From: CAYLNH01 sp964384625
GTDB lineage: Bacteria > Verrucomicrobiota > Lentisphaeria > JABSQK01
Length of the DNA: 21,263 nt
Assembly: GCA_964384625.1 (NCBI GenBank)
Contig: CAYLNH010000113.1
Coordinates: 1 to 21,263 of the forward strand
Direction: 5' to 3'
The number at the start of each line of letters is the position of its first letter. Position 1 is the stretch's first letter. The position numbers and the translations under genes were made by a program. A model generated the notes under the pieces. It was not told where the DNA came from and did not search any database. It saw only the letters and a program-made list of their open reading frames with translations. This document shows positions 14,554 to 20,494 of the stretch, in pieces.

Positions 14554-14944
14554 TCGATTTGATAACTTGGTATACGAACCAACTCGTTTGGCCCGGGCGT
14601 TGACGTACTTGCACTATGGAGAAGCGCCTGAATGTCTTACTTGGCCTGGAGAGCGAATGGATCTCCGGCCAACTGTCGAAGACGTGTTGGCTTTCGGCAT
14701 CAACTGGAGATCCATCTCCACCGACAGCATTCAGTCCCTCATCAGTCGTGGGGAGAGATTGGAGTACGCCAAGGACCTCCTTCCCAAGCTCGACGGTGGA
14801 AACGGAATCCAATTGGCGGAATAGACCAACACGACTACTGACGCCAATGGCTCTGCAAACCAGTGCTTCAAGCACCCAGGTGTCCGACCGTCTAGTGCGG
14901 TAGAGCACTACCTCTAGGTCGCGTTTGTGACTCATGTAGATCAT
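14510..14944 (-). CDS. cassette protein, unknown
   Basis: 144 residues from ATG 14944 (an alternative ATG is at 14935). It starts MIYMSHKRDLEVVLYRTRRSD, then has a hydrophobic LEALVCRAIG segment and VSTVELGKEVLGVLQSLP. The ending is basic (RRFSIVQVRQRPGQ) with an aromatic SWFVYQVIKSRY. There is no signal peptide and no known motif. Size and location in the array resemble immunity-like or small soluble cassette proteins, but that is not evidence of function. The 3' end runs into the next attC-like site. Confidence 0.6.
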   Translation of the reverse strand: MIYMSHKRDLEVVLYRTRRSDTWVLEALVCRAIGVSSRVGLFRQLDSVSTVELGKEVLGVLQSLPTTDEGLNAVGGDGSPVDAESQHVFDSWPEIHSLSRPSKTFRRFSIVQVRQRPGQTSWFVYQVIKSRYAGCTEEVAAEGR

Positions 14945-14945
14945 C

Positions 14946-14975
14946 GTTTTCTGCCCCGGCCCGTTGTCGGCCAAC
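14946..14975 (-). repeat. 30-bp cassette-start repeat, copy 2
   Basis: Identical to 14472-14501 and placed the same way, between an attC core and the next gene, two bases before the ATG at 14944 on the minus strand. Confidence 0.9.
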
Positions 14976-15017
14976 TTCCTAAGTCTGCTGCCTCTTGGCC
15001 GCAGCACGTTCTTGTTC
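14969..15017 (-). other. attC site
   Basis: On the minus strand: GAACAAGAAC core (15008-15017), a perfect 6-bp stem TGCTGC/GCAGCA (14986-14991, 15001-15006), then GTTGGCC (14969-14975). The left core is inside the preceding gene and encodes Glu-Gln-Glu-Arg near its C-terminus. Confidence 0.6.
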
Positions 15018-15470
15018 TCTGTTCCACCTGTCTTCCGGCACAATGACTACAGGGTCCATGACGACGATGTCTTCACGACGCCAGCCTTTCTGCAAGGCAG
15101 CGGCAATCGAGTTATAGCCCTCATTTCTCGCACAAATGAACATCATCTGAGTCTGACTCAACACCTTCGCGCAATGCTCTGCTGCCCGATAGGCCGCCGC
15201 ATAGATTGGGTTATCGAGTCGCTTCAGCTCCAAGGTCTCTCGCGTTCGCTCGTTGATCAGAAACATGTAATCACCAAAAATGAAAGGCGCATTCCTGAGA
15301 AAGTAACGGGCGAATGCCATCGGAACGAGACTCAGCAGCTCAGGAACAAAGGTGTCCTCGACTCCATTCTGGGCAAGCTTGACCGTCAACGCTTCATCAG
15401 GAGCCTTGGGGTCAGCAATAAGCAAATCCACCAGAGCGGACACCATCGATTCGAAATCAGTCGTTTGCAT
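14979..15470 (-). CDS. cassette protein, unknown (helical)
   Basis: 163 residues from ATG 15470 (MQTTDFESMVSALVDLL). Predicted mostly helical and soluble: FVPELLSLVPMAFARYFL, AAYRAAEHCAKVLSQ and FICARNEGYNSIAAALQKGW are amphipathic, with a hydrophobic centre (LRNAPFIFGDYMFLI). No family recognised. The C-terminal residues REQERAAAKRQQT are encoded by the attC site, so the tail is shaped by the recombination site. An upstream ATG (15491) would start inside the previous attC and is less likely. Confidence 0.65.
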   Translation of the reverse strand: MQTTDFESMVSALVDLLIADPKAPDEALTVKLAQNGVEDTFVPELLSLVPMAFARYFLRNAPFIFGDYMFLINERTRETLELKRLDNPIYAAAYRAAEHCAKVLSQTQMMFICARNEGYNSIAAALQKGWRREDIVVMDPVVIVPEDRWNREQERAAAKRQQT

Positions 15471-15477
15471 TTGAGAC

Positions 15478-15519
15478 AGAGAACGTCCCACCTAACCGGC
15501 AGGTTCAGGTTCTTGTTCG
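15478..15519 (-). other. attC site
   Basis: On the minus strand: GAACAAGAAC core (ending 15519), stem CCTAACC/GGTT.AGG (15491-15497, 15502-15509), then GTTCTCT (15478-15484). It overlaps the 3' end of the gene before it. Confidence 0.65.
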
Positions 15520-15920
15520 ACGCCTTGTGATTCCATTTGGTGGACTTGTTTCAAAATCTCTTCAATTACTGACCGATAGTCGGACAGCTCGAACCGGAAC
15601 TCCAACTTCCGTCCTTCGGGTGTAACGTCAGAATCGAAGTCACGGAACACAACCACGTTTTCCTCAAACACCACTCTGCACCGTGTATGACCGCACCCGT
15701 ACTCTCCACACGAACATACGCAGACTATTCGGACGTCTGAATCTGGGTCAGCATCATGCGGCGGGAAAGTGGGTAGGTCATCTTTGAATATCCAGTACGG
15801 GATGCAGGTATCCTTCGCACCGACAAGGTCACCCAACGGAACGCCATCTACCAGTAGCTCAAACGAAAGACCGTTGTCATCGTTTTGTCTGCAACTCAGT
15901 TGTGAAACCGTGTGCGTCAT
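15492..15920 (-). CDS. cassette protein with a Cys-rich CSCGEYGCG motif
   Basis: 142 residues from ATG 15920. An N-terminal beta-rich half (LSFELLVDGVPLGDLVG) is followed by VRIVCVCSCGEYGCGHTRCRVVFEENVVVFRDF and a helical C-terminus (YRSVIEEILKQVHQM). The 'C-x-C-G-E-x-G-C-G ... V-x-F/W-x-D-F' pattern recalls small uncharacterised bacterial proteins, often from actinobacteria, with CSCGEWGC; this is from memory and not verified. The cysteines suggest metal binding. The function is unknown. Confidence 0.65.
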   Translation of the reverse strand: MTHTVSQLSCRQNDDNGLSFELLVDGVPLGDLVGAKDTCIPYWIFKDDLPTFPPHDADPDSDVRIVCVCSCGEYGCGHTRCRVVFEENVVVFRDFDSDVTPEGRKLEFRFELSDYRSVIEEILKQVHQMESQGVEQEPEPAG

Positions 15921-15931
15921 GTGTCGTCGAA

Positions 15932-16137
15932 CGTTGCGGATGAGCGGCCCCGGGCTGGAATGTGACCCGCGTGCCACCTCGATGTGGACCCGAAGGGTCC
16001 GCTCAATCGCTTGATGTGCGGCGCGCACTCGCGGAGCACGTCGCACGCCACTCGGCGCTCGCAGGCGCCGGTATGTTGTATGTTACAGCATTGCCTGGCG
16101 ATCACACCAGGCCCGATCGAGATGCTCATCCGCAACG
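15932..16137. repeat. 206-bp ORF-poor segment with 14-bp inverted ends
   Basis: CGTTGCGGATGAGC (15932-15945) is repeated perfectly inverted at 16124-16137. Between them are further hairpins: a 6-bp stem GGACCC/GGGTCC with a 3-nt loop near 15990, a GGCGCTCGCAGGCGCC-type repeat near 16055-16070, and CCTGG/CCAGG near 16094-16111. It is more GC-rich than neighbouring cassettes, and its open frames carry no recognisable motif. It could be a miniature inverted-repeat element or a structured RNA or site. Confidence 0.5.
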
Positions 16138-16235
16138 ATGTGCGGCCGGCCGGGAAGCATCGCAACCGGTCTTCTCTTTGTACTGGCAGCACCCGCCGCT
16201 ATTCCACGTTCCCGGCAAGCGCCGCACATCTACCC
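16138..16235. other. remainder of an ORF-less cassette region
   Basis: No convincing gene on either strand. Together with 15932-16137 it forms about 300 bp between a short attC-like site and the next gene start. Confidence 0.4.
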
Positions 16236-16265
16236 GGATAACTCCGGTTCATCTTCTTGTTAACT
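16236..16265 (-). other. short attC-like site
   Basis: On the minus strand: AGTTAAC (16259-16265) ... GTTATCC (16236-16242), only 30 bp apart, shorter than the others in the array. It begins at the stop codon of the preceding gene. It may be truncated. Confidence 0.4.
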
Positions 16266-16631
16266 GACCAGTTCCGCTCCGAGAGTCGAACAACCCAGCT
16301 CCGCGCAGATCAGATCAGTGAGTCTAGCACATACCGCGAGGGCGTCCTCTCCCCCGCGGCTTCCTACAATCGCAATGCACTCTGGCACATCTTCCGGTGC
16401 CACGGCAAGTGTCAACAATTGCTCCTCACAATGGGGCAAGTGCTTCGCTGTCCGGTAAACGTGAATCGTGATTCCTGTATCAGTCGCATGGTCGTACGCA
16501 TCCCAGTGACGGCCCTTTCGTGTGCCTTCCGCCTCGTCACACACTTCTCGAATCAACCTATCCAGAACCGATGAATCCACTGGCGTGAAATCTCGGCCGA
16601 GGAAAAGATTCGCTGTCGGGATCGTAGACAT
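16260..16631 (-). CDS. cassette protein, unknown
   Basis: 123 residues from ATG 16631, which lies five bases from the upstream attC. The middle looks like a small alpha/beta fold: GITIHVYRTAKHLPHCEEQLLTLAVA and CIAIVGSRGGEDALAVCARLTDLI. No membrane segment and no recognised family. The TAA stop is inside the downstream attC-like site. Confidence 0.6.
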   Translation of the reverse strand: MSTIPTANLFLGRDFTPVDSSVLDRLIREVCDEAEGTRKGRHWDAYDHATDTGITIHVYRTAKHLPHCEEQLLTLAVAPEDVPECIAIVGSRGGEDALAVCARLTDLICAELGCSTLGAELVS

Positions 16632-16635
16632 GGTC

Positions 16636-16681
16636 AGTTAACTTCCGGGATCAGACCCGGTCCTGCATCCTCTTGTTCTGA
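16636..16681 (-). other. attC site
   Basis: On the minus strand: TCAGAAC core (16675-16681), a 5-bp CCGGG/CCCGG stem (16645-16649, 16656-16660) with a 6-nt loop, then GTTAACT (16636-16642). Confidence 0.65.
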
Positions 16682-16688
16682 GTCTGGT

Positions 16689-16976
16689 CTATGTCGCCGC
16701 TTCTTGTGGCCCGACGATCCAAAACTCGCCTCCACATTCCGAGCACTCGGCGATCGCGCCATGGATCTCCGGTATGATCGGAAACGTAGCGTCGCAGTGG
16801 GGACAGGAGACCTCATTCTCTGTGGCCTCTGCCTTGACGATGTCAGCCAATGGCGGATCACTGTTTCTACTATCGTCTTCTGAATCACCTGCTGCCACCA
16901 CCACACGAGGGGGATGATTCGGCGGACCTGTCGGGCCTTCCGGCTGTGGTTCAGGTTGTGGCTGTGTGTCGCTCAT
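16689..16976 (-). CDS. cassette protein with a C-terminal zinc ribbon
   Basis: 95 residues. The N-terminus is proline/glutamate rich and probably disordered (SDTQPQPEPQPEGPTGPP). The C-terminal third has two CxxC knuckles, CPHC (58-61) and CSEC (77-80), 15 residues apart, with hydrophobic FPIIPEIHGAIAE between, a typical one-zinc ribbon. It may bind nucleic acid or protein. ATG 16976 follows the attC core by a few bases. The neighbouring cassette also carries a zinc ribbon. Confidence 0.65.
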   Translation of the reverse strand: MSDTQPQPEPQPEGPTGPPNHPPRVVVAAGDSEDDSRNSDPPLADIVKAEATENEVSCPHCDATFPIIPEIHGAIAECSECGGEFWIVGPQEAAT

Positions 16977-16982
16977 GTTGAC

Positions 16983-17032
16983 TCAGAACTCTCAAGTCTG
17001 CGGTCCATCCGCAGCATTTTCATGTTAGTGCC
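16983..17032 (-). other. attC site
   Basis: On the minus strand: CACTAAC core (17024-17030), a perfect 6-bp stem CTGCGG/CCGCAG (16998-17003, 17009-17014) with a 5-nt loop, then GTTCTGA (16983-16989). Confidence 0.7.
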
Positions 17033-17050
17033 TAGAGCAGTGCCTAGAGC
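17027..17050. repeat. 12-bp tandem duplication at a gene/attC junction
   Basis: AGTGCCTAGAGC occurs twice in direct tandem (17027-17038, 17039-17050), spanning the stop codon of the zinc-ribbon membrane protein and the attC edge. Confidence 0.85.
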
Positions 17051-17445
17051 ACCTTGCTCCTGCACACCTTCCTTACAACCCCGCAATGCGGACACTTCAC
17101 GCATAGCCAAGATCCATCTCTGGGTGAATGCGTTGTCTGCCAGTAGGTGTCTAACCACTCCGAATGGTCCCACCCCGGGAAGGAGTACCGCTCCCCGCAG
17201 TGATCGCATCGTCTCACCTTCCATACGGCCAATCGTCCCAATTCACATCCATTCAGCACGAGTATGGCAAGCACAAGAATGGCAAGGGTTATTCCTATGC
17301 CTCCGACGATGCCAAGTACAGGGCCACGCCCAGCGGCAATACAAAAGCCAGCCAAGACGCCGATGCCAACAACGAAGCAAGCAAACGCCAATAGACCTGG
17401 CCTCGTTCTGGTGTTCTGCTTCTTCTTGTCAGGCATGTCAGCCAT
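17044..17445 (-). CDS. cassette membrane protein with zinc-ribbon domain
   Basis: 133 residues from ATG 17445 (alternatives 17463, 17436). A short basic N-terminus (DKKKQNTRTR) leads into two transmembrane helices, LLAFACFVVGIGVLAGFCIA and VLGIVGGIGITLAILVLAIL. A cytoplasmic-type zinc ribbon follows, with CDHC (RRCDHCGERYSF) and CPHC (VKCPHCGVVRKVC). Function unknown. A membrane-anchored zinc ribbon could bind a partner protein. Confidence 0.7.
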   Translation of the reverse strand: MADMPDKKKQNTRTRPGLLAFACFVVGIGVLAGFCIAAGRGPVLGIVGGIGITLAILVLAILVLNGCELGRLAVWKVRRCDHCGERYSFPGWDHSEWLDTYWQTTHSPRDGSWLCVKCPHCGVVRKVCRSKVL

Positions 17446-17449
17446 GATG

Positions 17450-17501
17450 GCACTAACTACCAAAGTCTGCGGCGCAGCCGTAGCAGTTCCTCGTTATGTG
17501 C
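17450..17501 (-). other. attC site
   Basis: On the minus strand: GCACATAAC core (17493-17501), an inner CTGC..GCAG stem, then GTTAGTGC (17450-17457). It overlaps the stop codon of the preceding gene. Confidence 0.7.
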
Positions 17502-17835
17502 TTCTGTTCTTATCGATCGCGTCAATATTGCCAGCAAAACGTACCACATCATGCTGGAACTTGCCGCTGAATTTGCTACCAAAGTAAAGATGTTCGATTT
17601 CCGGGTGATTCACGATATCGCAGGCGATGCTTTCCGTAATTCCGTCAAGCCGCACATCGCCGTGTTCCCCGCCGTGTCCAGGGGTAAAATCAAGTATCAA
17701 CGGAGTATCACCGTTTGGGCGACATATGTGCCAGCAGAGCGCGTCGGACTCAGCAAGTGTAGTCTGCTCGGCGGTGACAACCCAATGCCGGCTCTCAAGT
17801 TCTTCCGGCAGTTTGTCAAGATGGGAGATGGTCAT
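17494..17835 (-). CDS. cassette protein, unknown
   Basis: 113 residues from ATG 17835. Soluble and acidic: HWVVTAEQTTLAESDALCWHI, TPLILDFTPGHGGEHGDV, then EIEHLYFGSKFSGKFQHDVV. The beta-rich pattern with a Gly/His-rich loop is distinctive, but I cannot assign a family. No ribosome site is seen, and the start lies ten bases from the attC core, as in other cassettes here. Confidence 0.6.
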   Translation of the reverse strand: MTISHLDKLPEELESRHWVVTAEQTTLAESDALCWHICRPNGDTPLILDFTPGHGGEHGDVRLDGITESIACDIVNHPEIEHLYFGSKFSGKFQHDVVRFAGNIDAIDKNRST

Positions 17836-17844
17836 TCGTTCAGC

Positions 17845-17888
17845 ACATAACGCCCCTAATCAGGGCCTGTCCTGCATTATTTTGTTCG
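17845..17888 (-). other. attC site (near-copy of the one at 19148)
   Basis: On the minus strand: CGAACAAAA core (ending 17888), GCCC/GGGC inner stem, then GTTATGT (17845-17851). Positions 17858-17888 match 19161-19191 at 30 of 31 bases. Confidence 0.75.
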
Positions 17889-18302
17889 ATCGGGTTCCTG
17901 TTCGGTTCCGGAGTGTTCCTTAAGAAGCGCTGCTATCAGGGCAGATCGTTTGTGGCGGTTCCAATGTGAAATGGTGTAGGCAATCAGAAACAGAGGCACA
18001 AGCATGTTCAGAAGAATCGTGTTCTGATGCCTACGTTCAAACCAAAGCAATCCAACATGGTGCTCAAGCCTCCGGTCTAGATCAGCAGCAGTTACGGGAG
18101 CGTCGGGCTTCAAGAGACTCGCATCCTGATGTGCGGCCGCGAACTTGCGACTGACCCAGCGATCGCCCCCAATCAATGCAGCCATGTAGAACACAGCGAT
18201 TGCCAAGCCCAACCATCGCCACCACCGCCAGGACTTCGCGTCCTTCTCATACCGCCGAATGAGCCTTTGAGCGTAGTCTCGGTTGTCTTGCGATAAACTC
18301 AT
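17877..18302 (-). CDS. cassette membrane protein, unknown
   Basis: 141 residues. A basic helical N-terminus (RDYAQRLIRRYEKDAKSWRWW) is followed by a transmembrane helix, LGLAIAVFYMAALIGG, a soluble loop (about 50-90) and a second helix, TILLNMLVPLFLIAYTIS, with a basic C-terminal tail. No family recognised. The GAGGA before ATG 18302 is too close to be a standard ribosome site. The last codons run into the attC site. Confidence 0.6.
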   Translation of the reverse strand: MSLSQDNRDYAQRLIRRYEKDAKSWRWWRWLGLAIAVFYMAALIGGDRWVSRKFAAAHQDASLLKPDAPVTAADLDRRLEHHVGLLWFERRHQNTILLNMLVPLFLIAYTISHWNRHKRSALIAALLKEHSGTEQEPDRTK

Positions 18303-18309
18303 TTCCTCG

Positions 18310-18359
18310 ATCGAACGTCCCTAAGTATCCTGCAACGCAGGATCAGTTTCTTGTTCTGC
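18310..18359 (-). other. attC site
   Basis: On the minus strand: GCAGAAC (18353-18359), a perfect 7-bp stem ATCCTGC/GCAGGAT (18327-18333, 18337-18343) with a 3-nt loop, then GTTCGAT (18310-18316). Confidence 0.75.
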
Positions 18360-18791
18360 CGTCCTGTCAAGGTGAATATACGCGCCTTCGTGGTGAAACA
18401 TAGAGATCCGAGGCTGCGACAGCGATATGAAGAGTACATCCCCATCAAAAACACAACAGGGAAACTCTTTCACACAGCTGCGCAGGTCGGTCGAATCTAT
18501 CACGATCGGGTCTGCTACCTCGCGGAAGCAGAAATCTGGCACAAAGATCACCGCACCTGCCGGCATTGGGTTAGTCGCAAAGATCTGATCAAACAGCTCC
18601 AAGTCAGTTTGGCAATCGGCACCGGGTATCCGCACGTAGTCCTTCTCGATGCCGGCACTTCCATGAATGTTGTCGGGCGTAAGATGAAACGCCGATGGGA
18701 TCACCTTGGATGCACCCGGAAGAATCGCAATGACGCGCTGCCGGGCGCTCAGCCATGCCTGCGATGTCAGTTGTGATTCTGTTGATACCAT
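18321..18791 (-). CDS. cassette protein, unknown
   Basis: 156 residues from ATG 18791. The longer frame to 18839 would run through the attC and is rejected. Soluble: QRVIAILPGASKVIPSAFHL, an acidic DCQTDLELFDQIF segment, and a hydrophobic AGAVIFVPDFCFREVADPIVI. Four cysteines cluster centrally (DCQTD, DFCF, RSCVKEFPCCVF). No family recognised. The C-terminal TAEQETDPALQDT is encoded by the attC. Confidence 0.6.
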   Translation of the reverse strand: MVSTESQLTSQAWLSARQRVIAILPGASKVIPSAFHLTPDNIHGSAGIEKDYVRIPGADCQTDLELFDQIFATNPMPAGAVIFVPDFCFREVADPIVIDSTDLRSCVKEFPCCVFDGDVLFISLSQPRISMFHHEGAYIHLDRTAEQETDPALQDT

Positions 18792-18799
18792 GATGTACG

Positions 18800-18853
18800 G
18801 CAGAACTACCAAATGAGGAGAGCTTGCTTCACTCTCCATTTTCCTCGTTCTGC
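18800..18853 (-). other. attC site
   Basis: On the minus strand: GCAGAAC (18847-18853), a 6-bp stem GGAGAG/CTCTCC (18817-18822, 18832-18837), then GTTCTGC (18800-18806). Both cores are exact reverse complements. Confidence 0.75.
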
Positions 18854-19107
18854 GGTTCGATAGTGAGCTCTTTGTCCACTGGCCTGATCGGCACGTACAA
18901 TGTCCAGATTACGGTGGCAAGAAGACCAACTGCAAACGTGATAGCCGCCACGACTAATCCGACCAGTGCGCCCGACAGCATGTCACCGTCGGGATCTCCT
19001 TTAGGTCTCAGAATGAGGATTGCCACAAAGGGAGAGGCGCAGAAGATAGCCGTAGAGAGCACGGCTGTCAGAACAAGCCCAATGGCGGCTCGAAATACTC
19101 GTTTCAA
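18829..19107 (-). CDS. cassette membrane protein, two transmembrane helices
   Basis: 92 residues with TTG start at 19107. The TTG is supported by a perfect AGGAGG 6 nt upstream (19114-19119), the best ribosome site in the array. The helices are FRAAIGLVLTAVLSTAIFCA and SGALVGLVVAAITFAVGLLA, separated by a short polar loop (LRPKGDPDGDM). The acidic tail ending EPQNEENGE is partly encoded by the attC. Function unknown; holin-like proteins have a similar shape, but nothing else supports that. Confidence 0.7.
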   Translation of the reverse strand: MKRVFRAAIGLVLTAVLSTAIFCASPFVAILILRPKGDPDGDMLSGALVGLVVAAITFAVGLLATVIWTLYVPIRPVDKELTIEPQNEENGE

Positions 19108-19113
19108 ACGCCA

Positions 19114-19119
19114 CCTCCT
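19114..19119 (-). promoter_or_regulatory. strong ribosome binding site deciding a TTG start
   Basis: AGGAGG on the minus strand, 6 nt before TTG 19107. Most other cassette genes lack a recognisable Shine-Dalgarno. Confidence 0.75.
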
Positions 19120-19147
19120 CGCTGTTCCAGGACGCCATATGATGACC

Positions 19148-19192
19148 GCAGAACGCCCAAAATCAGGGCTTGTCCTGCATTATTTTGTTCGC
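19148..19192 (-). other. attC site (near-copy of the one at 17845)
   Basis: On the minus strand: CGAACAAAA core, GCCC/GGGC stem (19155-19158, 19166-19169), then GTTCTGC (19148-19154). See the 30/31 match with the site at 17845-17888. Confidence 0.75.
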
Positions 19193-19196
19193 CGAA

Positions 19197-19547
19197 CTAA
19201 TCTTGGTGGTCCAGCTTCTTTTCCAACCACACGATGAACTCGGCAGGAACCTCAGTGCCCCCGATGTGGAAATCGTACGGGAGATCGGCGGCCCAAAACT
19301 GCTCCGGAGTAAGGACATCAGCGTCTGGGTGGCACTCTGGGTTCCAGCACTTCGTCGTCGCTTCATATTCGTAGACCCTGAAGATCTTGCCGGTATCGTC
19401 CTCAAACGTACATGAACCTGATGACTTTGACCACTCGTCTTCCTCTCCAGGAGGGCCAAAGACCTCGACCATCAGCCGAGGTTCAATCTCGAAGTAGGTC
19501 AGCAGGTGGCTGCCCTTCTCGAACGTATTGTCGATCCGATGAAACAT
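19197..19547 (-). CDS. cassette protein, unknown
   Basis: 116 residues from ATG 19547, preceded by an AGGG 9 nt upstream. Acidic and soluble: beta-rich start (LLTYFEIEPRLMVEVFG), IFRVYEYEATTKCW, then TPEQFWAADLPYDFHIGGTEVPAEFIVWLEKKL. The 'FW....P..FHIGG....EFI.W' ending reminds me of small cassette and immunity-like proteins, but I cannot name a family. Confidence 0.6.
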   Translation of the reverse strand: MFHRIDNTFEKGSHLLTYFEIEPRLMVEVFGPPGEEDEWSKSSGSCTFEDDTGKIFRVYEYEATTKCWNPECHPDADVLTPEQFWAADLPYDFHIGGTEVPAEFIVWLEKKLDHQD

Positions 19548-19563
19548 CTATGCATGCCCTGGA

Positions 19564-19621
19564 GGCGAACGCCCCAGTTAAGGAACGGTTCCTTCCGTTT
19601 CTTTCGACTTCTTGTTCTGCG
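19564..19621 (-). other. attC site
   Basis: On the minus strand: CGCAGAAC (19614-19621), a perfect 6-bp stem AAGGAA/TTCCTT (19580-19585, 19589-19594) with a 3-nt loop, then GTTCGCC (19564-19570). Confidence 0.75.
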
Positions 19622-19653
19622 GTCCTGACTGTTGTGTCCTCTGTCGCTGTCGG

Positions 19654-20082
19654 CTAGCGCAAGGGCACGATTTCGCAACTCCCAATAAGCGTCAAAACTC
19701 CAGCAGAGAAAGACTCGTCCGCCGATAGAGCGAACAGCGTACATCCGTAACCGTCCTTTGCGTGCTTGCCCTTGGCAACCACCGTGAGGTGAACTCCTTG
19801 GTCTTGCTGAAGATAGCGCTCCACAAGCTCCGCGTCCGGTTCTTCGGCGAAGAAAACGCGATAGCGCCTGCCCTTTTTTGACGCGATGACTGCGCCTTTC
19901 TTATGCACGGTCACGATCTTCGCGTCAAAGCTGAGCCTAGCCAACTCGAGCCGCTCGGCATGGGTCAACGTACTTCCTGTCTGTCCTACGGGCTGTGTCG
20001 TCTTGCATGAAGAAACTGCAAACGACAACAGGGAGAGAACTGACACGATGGATAGTCTGATGGTTGCCATGGCCTTTATCAT
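19654..20082 (-). CDS. cassette lipoprotein, unknown
   Basis: 142 residues from ATG 20082 (ATG 20070 is an alternative). The N-terminus is a lipoprotein signal: IRLSIVSVLSLLSFAVSSC with lipobox VSSC and Cys26. The mature part has a helical HAERLELARLSFDAKIV, a basic strand-rich KKGAVIASKKGRRYRVFFAEEP, and LVERYLQQDQGVHLTVVAKGK. It would be anchored to a membrane facing the periplasm. The mature domain is not recognised. Confidence 0.65.
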   Translation of the reverse strand: MIKAMATIRLSIVSVLSLLSFAVSSCKTTQPVGQTGSTLTHAERLELARLSFDAKIVTVHKKGAVIASKKGRRYRVFFAEEPDAELVERYLQQDQGVHLTVVAKGKHAKDGYGCTLFALSADESFSAGVLTLIGSCEIVPLR

Positions 20083-20100
20083 TTTCGTGCGTGCTTGACC

Positions 20101-20155
20101 GCAGAACGCTCCATGTCTCAGGCGGCGTCAGCCGTCTGGAGCACGTTCTTGTTCG
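20101..20155 (-). other. attC site of the first cassette
   Basis: On the minus strand: GAACAAGAAC core (ending 20154), 5-bp GCTCC/GGAGC stem (20108-20112, 20138-20142) plus inner GGCGG/GCCG pairing, then GTTCTGC (20101-20107). The left arm is inside the gene, encoding Glu-Gln-Glu-Arg. Confidence 0.75.
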
Positions 20156-20484
20156 CCCTTGCTGTATTCGTCAATTATTGGGTTTTCCCGGACTGAACCA
20201 TTGTAAGGCAACCCAATACCGTTCTGCTCAAGTGTAATCTCGTAGTGCTCAAGCTGTATCTGAAGGTTCTGAGCGGTCATCAAGATTTCGTAGTATGCCT
20301 CCTCATCACGTTCCCGCTTGAACTTCGAAAGAAGAGCTCGGTACTCCTGCAACATGGAGAAGAGAGTGTCCCCCTGCATCGCCACCGCAGGGAACTTCCT
20401 TCCGGGCAACTGCACAATCCCGCTGTTCGGAATGTGAGAGAGGAGTTCTGCTTTGGAGTCTGTCATAGTGTTGAGGGCGAACAT
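20128..20484 (-). CDS. first cassette protein, DUF6959-like (tentative)
   Basis: 118 residues from ATG 20484. An N-terminal strand region, GIVQLPGRKFPAVAMQGDTLFSMLQEYRALL, is followed by a long helix with EEAYYEILMTAQNLQIQLEHYEITLEQNG and a polar C-terminus. The 'VQLPGRKFPGVVxQGDSL' signature and length match what I recall of DUF6959, an uncharacterised family; this is from memory. As the cassette nearest the platform it would be the most recently inserted and the best expressed from a Pc-type promoter. Alternative starts are TTG 20511 and ATG 20466; no ribosome site decides. Confidence 0.6.
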   Translation of the reverse strand: MFALNTMTDSKAELLSHIPNSGIVQLPGRKFPAVAMQGDTLFSMLQEYRALLSKFKRERDEEAYYEILMTAQNLQIQLEHYEITLEQNGIGLPYNGSVRENPIIDEYSKGEQERAPDG

Positions 20485-20494
20485 ATTTAATCTA

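Noticed and set aside
14567..14824. + strand frame of 85 codons opposite a cassette gene
   Set aside because: Plausible composition, but it runs against the array orientation and lacks motifs and a ribosome site. The minus-strand frame fits the attC boundaries better.
15962..16267. + strand open frames in the ORF-less cassette
   Set aside because: Opposite orientation to every other cassette gene, no ribosome site, Arg/His/Pro-rich composition, and they cross the inverted repeats.
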